This document shows positions 1-7,766 of a stretch of 64,000 nucleotides of DNA, piece after piece. This DNA is from Ruminococcus sp. GTDB taxonomy: Bacteria > Bacillota > Clostridia > Oscillospirales > Ruminococcaceae. The DNA lies in NCBI GenBank assembly GCA_015066805.1, contig SVNP01000001.1:1-64000 (forward strand), given 5' to 3'. The notes under the pieces were generated by a model. It did not search any database, was not told the DNA's origin, and saw only the letters and a list, made by a program, of their open reading frames with translations. The translations under genes were made by a program, and so were the position numbers. How positions within the stretch are numbered: the first letter of the stretch is position 1; each line of letters begins with the position of its first letter.

Positions 1-2
1 TC

Positions 3-284
3 AGAAACAATGAGCAGGAGCTGCCCGAGGACAGCGTTCTGCTGGAAGATGAAGACGGCAACGAGATTCTGTTTACCTTCCTGGCAATCATTCATCACGA
101 AGGCAAGCCCTATGCCATTCTGCTGCCCGAGGAGGACGAAGAGGCAGGCGTGGTCATCGTGGAGATCATTGATCTGGGCAAGGATACGGAGCATTACGAG
201 GCCGTGACCGAGCCTGCACTGGCTGAAAAGCTCTTTGAGCGTTTCCGCACCGAATACGGCGACATTTATGATTTCGAAGATTAA
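3..284 (+). CDS. DUF1292 (YrzB-like) protein, 3' part only
   Basis: The gene enters from the left edge, so its start is missing; 93 residues remain. The visible part is strongly acidic and has the DUF1292 pattern: DEDGNEILFTFL, a short hydrophobic strand ending in YAILLP, an acidic turn, and a C-terminal LFERF helix. DUF1292 proteins are small cytosolic proteins of unknown biochemical function, usually near the Holliday-junction resolvase gene ruvX in Firmicutes. The stop codon lies inside the first codons of the next gene, which suggests translational coupling. The family call is recognition by eye of a short domain; the function is unknown. Confidence 0.75.
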   Translation, partial: RNNEQELPEDSVLLEDEDGNEILFTFLAIIHHEGKPYAILLPEEDEEAGVVIVEIIDLGKDTEHYEAVTEPALAEKLFERFRTEYGDIYDFED

Positions 285-1146
285 ACAGATCAGAACCGCC
301 CTTTCCGAAGGTACTGCTGTGCCCTTTCGGATGTGGCGGTTTTTTCTGCGCCGCACAAAGGAATTTGCCGCCCATCATCTTTCTGCCTACGCCGCCCAGA
401 TGACCTTCTATCTGTTGCTGGCGGTGTTCCCTCTGCTGATGCTTCTGTGTATCCTGACACGTCTGCTGCCCTTCAGCGGAGAAACCATTCAGAATGCCCT
501 TACCATGCTGCTGCCCGATGCTTTGGACGGTCTGGCTGTATCCGTTACGGAAGGCTACCTCAACGAAAATATCTCCGATATGGGCATATGGCTTCTGCTG
601 TTCCTTGTCTGGAGCTGCTCCCGTATGATCCTCGCCCTCATGAACGCCTTCAACAGCATCGGCGGCATTGCCGAAACAAGAGGTCAGCTCCATCTGCGGC
701 TTATTGGCTGCGGCTATACCCTGATCCTCTGTGTGATGCTGGCGGCCATGCTGGGCATGGCAGGTCTGGGCAGCAGGCTGCTTGCCTATGCAGAGGTGCT
801 TTCCGCCGATCTCGCATTTCTCTCGCTGCTGTTCGGGCTGATCCGCAATCTCATCAGCCCCCTGCTGCTTCTGCTGATCTTCTGGTGCTCCTATGTCTTT
901 CTGCCGGGCAGAAAACAAAGCTTTCGCTCCACATTTTTGGGTGCATTGTTCACCGCTCTTTGCTGGAGAGGTGCCGCAAGTCTCTGTGCCGCCTTTTTAC
1001 AGCATTCCATGGAGCGGTATTCCTATATCTACGGCAGTCTGTCGGGCCCCGTTCTGCTGCTGTTATGGGTTTATGCCTGTATGTTCTGCTGGCTGCTGGG
1101 CGCTGAGCTGAACCGCCTGTGGGGAAGCCATCACTCCCGTTCATGA
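268..1146 (+). CDS. YihY/BrkB-family integral membrane protein
   Basis: A 292-residue polytopic membrane protein with about six hydrophobic segments. After a short basic N-terminus comes the typical AAQMTFYLLLAVFPLLM segment, and near the C-terminus the hallmark YIYGSLSGPVLLLLWVYA followed by LLGAELNRLWG. The family was once annotated as ribonuclease BN, which is now known to be wrong; some members are linked to serum resistance and envelope function, but no activity is established. An upstream TTG at 235 would add eleven residues. I prefer ATG 268, which overlaps the end of the DUF1292 gene and begins with MISKIKQI. Family call is secure; function is not. Confidence 0.85.
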   Translation: MISKIKQIRTALSEGTAVPFRMWRFFLRRTKEFAAHHLSAYAAQMTFYLLLAVFPLLMLLCILTRLLPFSGETIQNALTMLLPDALDGLAVSVTEGYLNENISDMGIWLLLFLVWSCSRMILALMNAFNSIGGIAETRGQLHLRLIGCGYTLILCVMLAAMLGMAGLGSRLLAYAEVLSADLAFLSLLFGLIRNLISPLLLLLIFWCSYVFLPGRKQSFRSTFLGALFTALCWRGAASLCAAFLQHSMERYSYIYGSLSGPVLLLLWVYACMFCWLLGAELNRLWGSHHSRS

Positions 1147-1255
1147 TTTATTCATATTTTGTTTACAGGATGTCACTACTTTCGCCATCTGCATCTGCTA
1201 AAATAAACTTGGTGTATTATAATTTACCGAATGCTACAGAAAGGGGGCGAGCCCG

Positions 1256-2398
1256 TTGCAGCAATCAACCAAACCACAATTGCAGGAAACCAAACGCATT
1301 GACGTCGCCGAAGATTTCATCTACAGCAGCCGCAACCCCAAATACAATGAGCAATACCGCAGTTGGCGCAAATCAACGGATTCCCCCTATCTGTTCCGTT
1401 TTGTGCAGGATCCCAGAGAACACGCCTACATGGATGGCACAGGCTTTGCTTCCACCACTGCCTCCGCCACCGAGCAGCGCACCCTGCGGCGGGTGGGCGA
1501 AGTCATCGGCTTTGCCCTGCTGCTGCTGATGCTGGTGCAACTGGGCGGTGGCTCTTTGATGGTCTGGGTGCTGCAAATGCTGGGAATGGATATCCGTCTG
1601 GATTTTCTCACGCTCAGCATGAAAGGCAGCCAATGGCTGGTCATTGCGGTGCGTGTATTGGTCATGCTGCTGCAATATGGCGGTGCGCTGGTCATAGCCA
1701 ACCGTTTTTTCCGTATCCCCACCAAGATCCGCATCCCATTTACCTTCCGCGCCATACCCGAAGCCATTGGTGCCGTGGGCTGTGCCATGCTGTGTGCGGC
1801 AGTTTTCTGTACACTGGATCACTTCAGCGGACACGGTGCGGAATCGGCACAGCAGCTTTTTTCCTATAAAAATGCCACCGCCCTGATGGTCTACGGTATT
1901 TTTGATATGCTGGTAGTCTCCCTGCTGCATGAGCTGCTGATGCGTGGTACGCTGCTGCCCATGCTGCGCCAGTTTGGTGACAGCTTTGCTGTATGCACCG
2001 TTGCCGCCATGGGCTTCCTCTTCCCCAACACCACGCCATGGCGTGTGGGAATGTTCCTTATCGGGCTGGCATCGGGGTATTTTCTGGTAAAGGGCGGATC
2101 ATTCCTCAACTGCGCTATGATGCACACCATTTATCATGCACTGATCTACGCCCGTCTGATTCTGGTTTACCATGATGGTGCCATAGCCACGCCCCTGCAA
2201 TACATATTGATCCTGGCAGCAATGGGCGCACTGGCATTCATCAGCTATGGCATTACACGTTACGGCAGACTGAAAACCGAAAACACCGTGACGTATCTAC
2301 CCCTTTCCAAAAAAATCATGACCCTTTGCGAGAGCTTTACCATGCTGCCCTGGCTGGCGTTTTCCGTACTGCTGGCCGTGGCGCAGCTTCTCCTGTGA
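1256..2398 (+). CDS. CPBP-family (CAAX/Rce1-like) membrane protein with altered catalytic motifs
   Basis: A 380-residue protein with a soluble N-terminal ~80 residues, then about eight membrane segments and the CPBP fold. CPBP enzymes are intramembrane glutamic endopeptidases with three motifs: EExxxR, FxxxH and HxxxN. Here the matching positions read HELLMR (225-230), FLFPN (254-258) and HTIYH (290-294), so one Glu, the middle His and the last Asn are replaced. It may be a non-catalytic member or use a changed active site. The start is TTG at 1256, eight bases after AAGGGGG; no suitable ATG competes. A -10-like TATAAT lies at 1218-1223 with a poor -35. The next gene starts nine bases after its stop. 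Confidence 0.75.
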   Translation: MQQSTKPQLQETKRIDVAEDFIYSSRNPKYNEQYRSWRKSTDSPYLFRFVQDPREHAYMDGTGFASTTASATEQRTLRRVGEVIGFALLLLMLVQLGGGSLMVWVLQMLGMDIRLDFLTLSMKGSQWLVIAVRVLVMLLQYGGALVIANRFFRIPTKIRIPFTFRAIPEAIGAVGCAMLCAAVFCTLDHFSGHGAESAQQLFSYKNATALMVYGIFDMLVVSLLHELLMRGTLLPMLRQFGDSFAVCTVAAMGFLFPNTTPWRVGMFLIGLASGYFLVKGGSFLNCAMMHTIYHALIYARLILVYHDGAIATPLQYILILAAMGALAFISYGITRYGRLKTENTVTYLPLSKKIMTLCESFTMLPWLAFSVLLAVAQLLL

Positions 2399-2407
2399 GG
2401 TGCCTGT

Positions 2408-2863
2408 ATGGACGACTTTGATTATATGCGGCAGGCAATGGCTCTGGCAGAGCTGGCCGCCAAACAGGGAGAAGTACCCGTGGGTGCCCTTGTGGTGGAC
2501 AGAGCCACCGGAGAGATCCTCGGGCAGGGCTATAACCTGCGGGAAACGGGACATTCCCCCTTTGCCCATGCAGAAATCCTTGCCATGGAGGAAGCCGCAA
2601 AAAAACGAGGAAGCTGGCGGCTTTCCGGCTGTACACTGTACGTTACTCTGGAACCCTGTCCCATGTGCAGCGGTGCCATCATCAATGCAAGGGTGGAACG
2701 AGTGGTCTTTGGTGCATATGACCCCAAGGGCGGTGCGATCTGCTCCGTGGAGGAAATGTTCTCGCTGCCCTACAACCATAAGCCCAGAGTAACAGCCGGT
2801 CTGCTGGAAGAACCCTGCACCCTGCAGTTACAGGAATTCTTCCAAAGCCTTCGGCAAAAATAG
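2408..2863 (+). CDS. tadA: tRNA-specific adenosine deaminase TadA
   Basis: TadA converts A34 to inosine in the anticodon of tRNA-Arg(ACG) so one tRNA reads several arginine codons. The 151-residue protein has the full zinc deaminase signature: HAE at 54-56, with the catalytic Glu, and PCPMC at 83-87, which supplies the two zinc cysteines. Length is normal for the bacterial enzyme. GAGG lies seven bases before the ATG. It closes a likely unit with the membrane protein gene just upstream. No structural RNA is evident in the 100 bases after it. Confidence 0.95.
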   Translation: MDDFDYMRQAMALAELAAKQGEVPVGALVVDRATGEILGQGYNLRETGHSPFAHAEILAMEEAAKKRGSWRLSGCTLYVTLEPCPMCSGAIINARVERVVFGAYDPKGGAICSVEEMFSLPYNHKPRVTAGLLEEPCTLQLQEFFQSLRQK

Positions 2864-2965
2864 CTCAATGCTTCGTATCGGTGGCGAATTTTTGTGAAAT
2901 TTGCACGATGCGGAGCCTTCTTTTTTGTAGCAAACGAAAAACTTTGGTAAATTTTGCGCTGTCCC

Positions 2966-2994
2966 TTGCATTTGATGCCCGTTTGTGCTATAAT
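2966..2994 (+). promoter_or_regulatory. sigma-A promoter of the amino-sugar operon
   Basis: TTGCAT at 2966-2971 and a perfect TATAAT at 2989-2994 with a 17-bp spacer. Transcription would start about 60 bases before the epimerase gene. Confidence 0.85.
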
Positions 2995-3063
2995 AATGAT
3001 GTGTGATTATATATTGCGGCAGCTCTGCGCTGTCAGCAACACAGAAAGGAATGCGTGATTCAT

Positions 3064-4017
3064 ATGGCAACCGTTTTAATTACCGGCGGCTGTGGCAGAA
3101 TCGGTGAAAAGGTATGCTCCGGTCTTCTGAAGAAGGGAAATACCGTGATCGCTGTGGATACAGCACCCACCGACTATAACGCGCAAAAGGAAAATTACAT
3201 CTTCCGTCAGGCAGCCCCCAATGAAAAAGGCAAGTACGGCGATATCTTCGATGAGTTTGCCATCGATTATGTGGTACACTTGGCTTGCACCGTCGATAAC
3301 GACTTTGGCCCCATTGTGGGAAAAGAACAAATGGATCTCAGTGCTGCATGCAACAAGTTCCTGTATAAGCTGGCCATCGGTAAGGAGATCAAGAAGTTCA
3401 TCCTGGTCAGCACCACACAGGTGTATAAACAGCCGGAGACCCGTGAGCCGGTCCGTGAGGATGACCCCAAAAAGCCCGTATCCAATTATGGCAAGCTGAA
3501 AGCCGATGCAGAGCAGGCCTTTGCCAACGATGTAGCCCGTACCAAGACCATGGTCTGCTGCATTATGCGGATCCCGCCGGTGTATTCTCTGGATTTCACC
3601 GACAACCTCATGTCCCGCATTACCGACCCCAAGGATAAGACCCTGTTCATTTATCGCACCGGTGAGTACGGCTTCCATATGTGCTGCATCCATAACGTGG
3701 CAGATTTCATCATCTGCTTCCTGCGTCAGGCAGAGGGGCTGACCTATACCGGCAACTACAATGTCGCCGATTCCAGCCTGATTATGGCCTCCGAGATCAT
3801 CAACTTTATGAAGGAAAACCACCGTCTCGGTCCGGTGCTGCAGCGCAACAGCATCAACAACAGCCTGTTCAAGCGCGTCTTCGGCAGCACAACACCTGAG
3901 GAGCGCACCGACTACCGCTACCTGGATTTTGCCACTATCGACAAAAACTTTATGTTCGATATCTCCAAGGCGGCACGGCTCTGCCCCTTCCGCTGGAATA
4001 TCCATAACACAAAGTAA
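3064..4017 (+). CDS. NAD-dependent epimerase/dehydratase (extended SDR)
   Basis: A 317-residue extended short-chain dehydrogenase/reductase. It shows the Rossmann nucleotide motif GGCGRIG (8-14), the active-site serine region LVSTTQVY (about 114-121) and the YGKLK catalytic Tyr/Lys pair (142, 146). Such enzymes act on nucleotide sugars, often as 4-epimerases or dehydratases; the sequence does not settle the substrate. It is the first gene of a unit with a ROK protein and a GlcNAc-6-P deacetylase/kinase fusion, so a role in hexosamine interconversion is a reasonable inference. ATG 3064 gives the canonical N-terminus MATVLITGG but lies 13 bases from AAAGGA; GTG 3055, four bases from the same site, is an alternative adding three residues. 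Confidence 0.85.
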   Translation: MATVLITGGCGRIGEKVCSGLLKKGNTVIAVDTAPTDYNAQKENYIFRQAAPNEKGKYGDIFDEFAIDYVVHLACTVDNDFGPIVGKEQMDLSAACNKFLYKLAIGKEIKKFILVSTTQVYKQPETREPVREDDPKKPVSNYGKLKADAEQAFANDVARTKTMVCCIMRIPPVYSLDFTDNLMSRITDPKDKTLFIYRTGEYGFHMCCIHNVADFIICFLRQAEGLTYTGNYNVADSSLIMASEIINFMKENHRLGPVLQRNSINNSLFKRVFGSTTPEERTDYRYLDFATIDKNFMFDISKAARLCPFRWNIHNTK

Positions 4018-4085
4018 ACCATCCGCATAAGGGCATTTTCCCTGTGCCGATGCATAGAATCAACACGAAGAAAGGATTTCTCCGA

Positions 4086-5426
4086 ATGATCAAACCTATT
4101 CTCGATGACAGCTTTGTTCCTGCGGTGTATTTCAACCGCGAGTTCCTCAGCACCGCAACACGCCCCTTCTCCATTGCAGTGGAGCGCGAGGACGGTCTTG
4201 TGTACCGCCGCGACACCATGCTGGGCGATGATTTCTCGCAAAACTGCCTTTATGCAGAGCGCTTGATCAAAACCATTCTCTGGTGTGCAGGCGGCTGGAA
4301 GGTCATGCTTTCCGGCGACCACGATGTGTACTGCTATATCCGTGATGCCTACACCAAGGAAGGTCTCCGTGCATTTGACGTGGATTTCTGGAGCACCACC
4401 TACGAACGTCCCTTCGTTGTGGAGGAGCTTGCTCTGGAAGATATGCCGCAGAGCAAAACCAACCCCCTTTCCATCGGCAGAAACCTGGGTGGCTGCCGTG
4501 TAGGCTTCGATGCAGGCGGCAGTGATATCAAGGTAGCTGCCGTGGTGGATGGCGAAACCATCTGGGCTGAAGAGATCGTCTGGCTGCCCAAGCTGGCAGA
4601 GGATATTTCCTACCACCAAAAGCATATTAAGGAAGCCATTGAGCTGGCTGCCTCCAAAATGCCCCGCTTCGATGCCGTGGGCGTCAGCACCGCAGGCGTG
4701 CTGGTGGCAAACCGTGCCATGGTTTCTCACCTGTTTCTGAAGGTCCCCAAGGACACCCAGGGTGCCGCCTGCAAAAACATCTATGTGGATGTGCTGGGCG
4801 AAATGGGCGTTCCCTACGCTGTTGCCAATGATGGCGACGTGGCTGCTCTGGCAGCCTCCATGGCTCTGGATGTCAACGGCGTGCTGGGCATTGCCATGGG
4901 CACCAGCCAGGCCGGCGGCTATGTGGATTGCAACGGCAACGTCACCGGCTGGCATAACGAGCTGGCTTTCGTTCCCGTGGATTATAACCCCGATTCTGCC
5001 GTGGATGAGTGGTCCGGCGATTACGGCTGCGGCGTGAAGTATTTCTCCCAGGATGCCGTTATCCGTCTGGCACCCAAGGCAGGTATTACACTGGATGAAT
5101 CCCTGACACTGGCAGAAAAGCTGACCGCTGTGCAGCAGCTTCTGAAGGAAGGTCACGAGGGCGCAAAGGATATCTTCCGCACCATCGGCACCTACTTCGG
5201 CTATGCCATCGCAAACTATGCGGATTTCTACGATATCCGCTACCTGCAGATCTCCGGCCGTGTTACCTCCGGTGAGGGCGGCGATCTGGTCATCAACGGT
5301 GCCAAGGAAGTTCTTAAGACAGAATTCCCCGCCCTGTACGAGCAGATCCAGTTCATCCTGCCCGATGAGATGGACCGTCGTGTGGGTCAGGCGGTGGCTG
5401 CCGCAAGCCTTCCCGGCATTGCATAA
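4086..5426 (+). CDS. ROK-family sugar kinase-like protein with N-terminal extension
   Basis: A 446-residue protein whose second part is a ROK (repressor/ORF/kinase) fold. The phosphate loop FDAGGSDIK starts near residue 141 and the catalytic-base motif NDGD is at 248-251. ROK kinases phosphorylate glucose, GlcNAc, ManNAc and similar sugars at O6. Two things are unusual. About 135 residues precede the ROK core and contain no recognisable helix-turn-helix. The usual zinc motif CxCGxxGC is absent: only WHNE (289-292) and one cysteine (315) remain in that region. Its place beside a GlcNAc-6-P deacetylase suggests an N-acetylhexosamine kinase. The start is ATG 4086, ten bases after AAGAAAGGA; an in-frame GTG at 4044 has no site. 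Confidence 0.8.
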   Translation: MIKPILDDSFVPAVYFNREFLSTATRPFSIAVEREDGLVYRRDTMLGDDFSQNCLYAERLIKTILWCAGGWKVMLSGDHDVYCYIRDAYTKEGLRAFDVDFWSTTYERPFVVEELALEDMPQSKTNPLSIGRNLGGCRVGFDAGGSDIKVAAVVDGETIWAEEIVWLPKLAEDISYHQKHIKEAIELAASKMPRFDAVGVSTAGVLVANRAMVSHLFLKVPKDTQGAACKNIYVDVLGEMGVPYAVANDGDVAALAASMALDVNGVLGIAMGTSQAGGYVDCNGNVTGWHNELAFVPVDYNPDSAVDEWSGDYGCGVKYFSQDAVIRLAPKAGITLDESLTLAEKLTAVQQLLKEGHEGAKDIFRTIGTYFGYAIANYADFYDIRYLQISGRVTSGEGGDLVINGAKEVLKTEFPALYEQIQFILPDEMDRRVGQAVAAASLPGIA

Positions 5427-5490
5427 TTCCCGCAGCGATATTACGATGAAAGGATTTCACGCATATATCACTGCGTGACTGAAGTGCATT

Positions 5491-7680
5491 ATGATTCTGA
5501 AGAACCTGACGCTCAACGGCGTTTTGAGCGATATTACCGTGGAGAACGGCAAGATCACTGCCATTGCTCCCGCCGATGATAAAACCCCCGGCGAATCCTA
5601 CGACGGCATGACTGTCATCCCGGGTCTGGTGGATATTCACACCCATGGCTGTGCAGGCTATGATACCATGGATGCCCACTTTGAGGAGATCAGCAGCTAC
5701 CTGGCACAGAACGGTACCACGTCCTTCCTGCCTACCACCATGACCATGGATTATGAATCCATCCGCCGTGTTACTGCCGCCAACAGAGATGTTTCCGGCG
5801 CACAGATCTTGGGCTTCCATATGGAAGGCCCCTATATTGCCGCACAGTACAAGGGCGCACAGAACGGCAAGTTCATCAAGGAGCCCGATTTGGCTGAGTT
5901 CAAATCTCTGCCCGATATGAAAATGGTCACCATCGCCCCTGAGCTGGCAGGCAGCATGGAGTTCATCAAGGAATGCGGCGCTGTGGTCTCTCTGGGCCAT
6001 ACCGCTGCCGATTACGACACCTGCATCAAGGCCATTGATGCCGGCGCTCTTTGCCTGACCCATACCTTCAATGCCATGCCCGGCATTCACCACCGCAACC
6101 CCGGTCCCATCGGTGCGGCGGTGCAGAAGAACATCTATGTGCAGGCCATTACCGATGGTCTTCACCTGCATCCCTCCATCGTCATGCTGCTGTATAAGGC
6201 CTTCGGCCCCCAGCGCATGGTGATTATCAGCGACAGTATGCGTGCCACCGGTCTGTGCGACGGCACCTATGAGTTCGGCGGCCAGCCCATTGAAGTGAAA
6301 AACAGTGTGGCCCGCACGCTGGATGGCGCCATTGCCGGCTCCACCTCCACCCTGTTCACCTGCATGAAGCAGGCAATCGCATTCGGCGTACCCTTTGAGG
6401 ATGCTGTTACCATGGCAACCCGTACCCCTGCCGATCTCATCGGTGCTTCCAACAAGGGCCGTATTGAGGTGGGTGCCGATGCCGACCTGCTGATTCTGGA
6501 TGAGGAAATGAACCTTGCCCATGTGATGATCGGCGGCGTGTTTATCCATCAGGATAACGAGCAGCATAAGCGCTACATGGAGGAAAAGAACGTTCTCCGC
6601 GAGATCGCCTCCAAGTTTCATGTCACAGGCGAGTTTATCGCCCATGAGATCATCAATCAGGGCAATATCAACACCACCTACCGCGTGGATTACCGCCAGG
6701 AGGACGGCTCTGTCAAGTCCTATATCCTCCAGCGGGTCAACACCTATGTGTTCAAAAACCCCGTGGAGATCATGAAAAACATTGATCTGGTCACCACCCA
6801 CCTGCGAAACAAAGTGCGCCGCCTGAATAAGCCCGCCCTCCACTTCTATCATACCGAGGCGGACAACAACAACTACTATGTTCAGGATGAAGGCGCATTC
6901 TGGCGGCTGCTGAACTATATCAGCTCCGTAACCTTTGATACCTGCGATGATCTGGATACCCTGCGGGGCGCAGGCGAGGCCTTCGGCGAATTCCAGAACC
7001 AGCTTTCCGATTTTGATGCCTCCTTGCTGTTCACAACCATCCCCGATTTCCATAACACCGCAAAGCGTCTGGAGACCTTCTTTGCGGCTGTGGAGGAGGA
7101 TATCTGCGGCAGAGCTGCCGAGATTGCAGAGGAAATCGCATTTATCAAGGAAAACCGTGAGCTGGCTTCCCAGCTTCAGCAGATGCTGGACGAGGGCAAG
7201 CTGCCCCTGCGTGTCACGCACAACGATACTAAAACCAACAACGTGCTGTTTGACCGCCAGACCTTTGCTCCCCTGACCATTATTGATCTGGATACGGTCA
7301 TGCCCGGTCTGCCCATGCACGATTTCGGCGATGCTGTGCGCTTTGCCGCCAGCACCGCTGTGGAGGATGAACCCGATCTCTCCAAGGTTTCCCTGGACCT
7401 GAACAAGTACCGTGCCTTTGCACAGGGCTTCATCGGCAAAATTGCCGATGCACTGACCACCGCCGAGGTAAAGACCATGGCTCTGGGTGCCATTACCATC
7501 ACCATTGAGCTGGCAGTCCGCTTCCTGACGGATTACCTCACCGGTGACAAGTATTTCAAGACCAACTACGAAGGCCATAACCTGGTGCGTGCCCGCTGCC
7601 AGCTTGCACTTGCAAAGGATATGCTTTCCAAGCGTGCCGATATGGAGCGCATCGTCTGCGATGTGGTCGGCGGCATCTGA
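5491..7680 (+). CDS. N-acetylglucosamine-6-phosphate deacetylase fused to APH-fold sugar kinase
   Basis: A 729-residue fusion. Residues 1-~352 are a complete NagA amidohydrolase: HTH (50-52), metal-ligand Glu in HMEGPY (112), GHTAADY (His170), LTHTFNAM (His191) and catalytic Asp in SDSMRATG (248). NagA deacetylates GlcNAc-6-P to GlcN-6-P. Residues ~366-729 are an aminoglycoside-phosphotransferase-fold kinase resembling N-acetylhexosamine 1-kinases (NahK): N-terminal GNINTTYRV, YILQRVN, catalytic loop HNDTKTNN (577-584) and metal-binding IDLD (598-601). Both halves look intact, and the frame is open without a break at the junction. The start is the first ATG after an in-frame stop at 5476; its binding site is weak. 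An AAAGGA 40 bases upstream precedes a ten-codon mini-frame. This is the last gene of the operon. Confidence 0.88.
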   Translation: MILKNLTLNGVLSDITVENGKITAIAPADDKTPGESYDGMTVIPGLVDIHTHGCAGYDTMDAHFEEISSYLAQNGTTSFLPTTMTMDYESIRRVTAANRDVSGAQILGFHMEGPYIAAQYKGAQNGKFIKEPDLAEFKSLPDMKMVTIAPELAGSMEFIKECGAVVSLGHTAADYDTCIKAIDAGALCLTHTFNAMPGIHHRNPGPIGAAVQKNIYVQAITDGLHLHPSIVMLLYKAFGPQRMVIISDSMRATGLCDGTYEFGGQPIEVKNSVARTLDGAIAGSTSTLFTCMKQAIAFGVPFEDAVTMATRTPADLIGASNKGRIEVGADADLLILDEEMNLAHVMIGGVFIHQDNEQHKRYMEEKNVLREIASKFHVTGEFIAHEIINQGNINTTYRVDYRQEDGSVKSYILQRVNTYVFKNPVEIMKNIDLVTTHLRNKVRRLNKPALHFYHTEADNNNYYVQDEGAFWRLLNYISSVTFDTCDDLDTLRGAGEAFGEFQNQLSDFDASLLFTTIPDFHNTAKRLETFFAAVEEDICGRAAEIAEEIAFIKENRELASQLQQMLDEGKLPLRVTHNDTKTNNVLFDRQTFAPLTIIDLDTVMPGLPMHDFGDAVRFAASTAVEDEPDLSKVSLDLNKYRAFAQGFIGKIADALTTAEVKTMALGAITITIELAVRFLTDYLTGDKYFKTNYEGHNLVRARCQLALAKDMLSKRADMERIVCDVVGGI

Positions 7681-7702
7681 TGAACCGTTTTTTTACACAA
7701 AT

Positions 7703-7734
7703 CCCCGCCATCCGCTTACGGGTGACGGGGTTTT
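7703..7734 (+). terminator. terminator after the deacetylase-kinase gene
   Basis: CCCCGCCATCCG pairs with CGGGTGACGGGG (one mismatch and one wobble) around a short loop, followed by TTTT. It separates the amino-sugar operon from ddl. Confidence 0.75.
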
Positions 7735-7766
7735 GTAACGCTGATACATAAAGACTGGAGGCTGTT

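Noticed and set aside
2864-2965. Small RNA (such as SRP RNA) between tadA and the epimerase operon
   Set aside because: No GGAA-tetraloop helix or other conserved RNA feature found in this AT-rich stretch; only the promoter is supported.
5353-7578. 741-codon frame opposite the deacetylase-kinase fusion
   Set aside because: The sense strand has intact catalytic motifs in both domains; the antisense product shows none.
5491-7680. That the fusion arises from a frameshift or lost stop between two genes
   Set aside because: The frame is continuous with a natural linker, and both halves keep all key residues, so a true fusion is the simpler reading.
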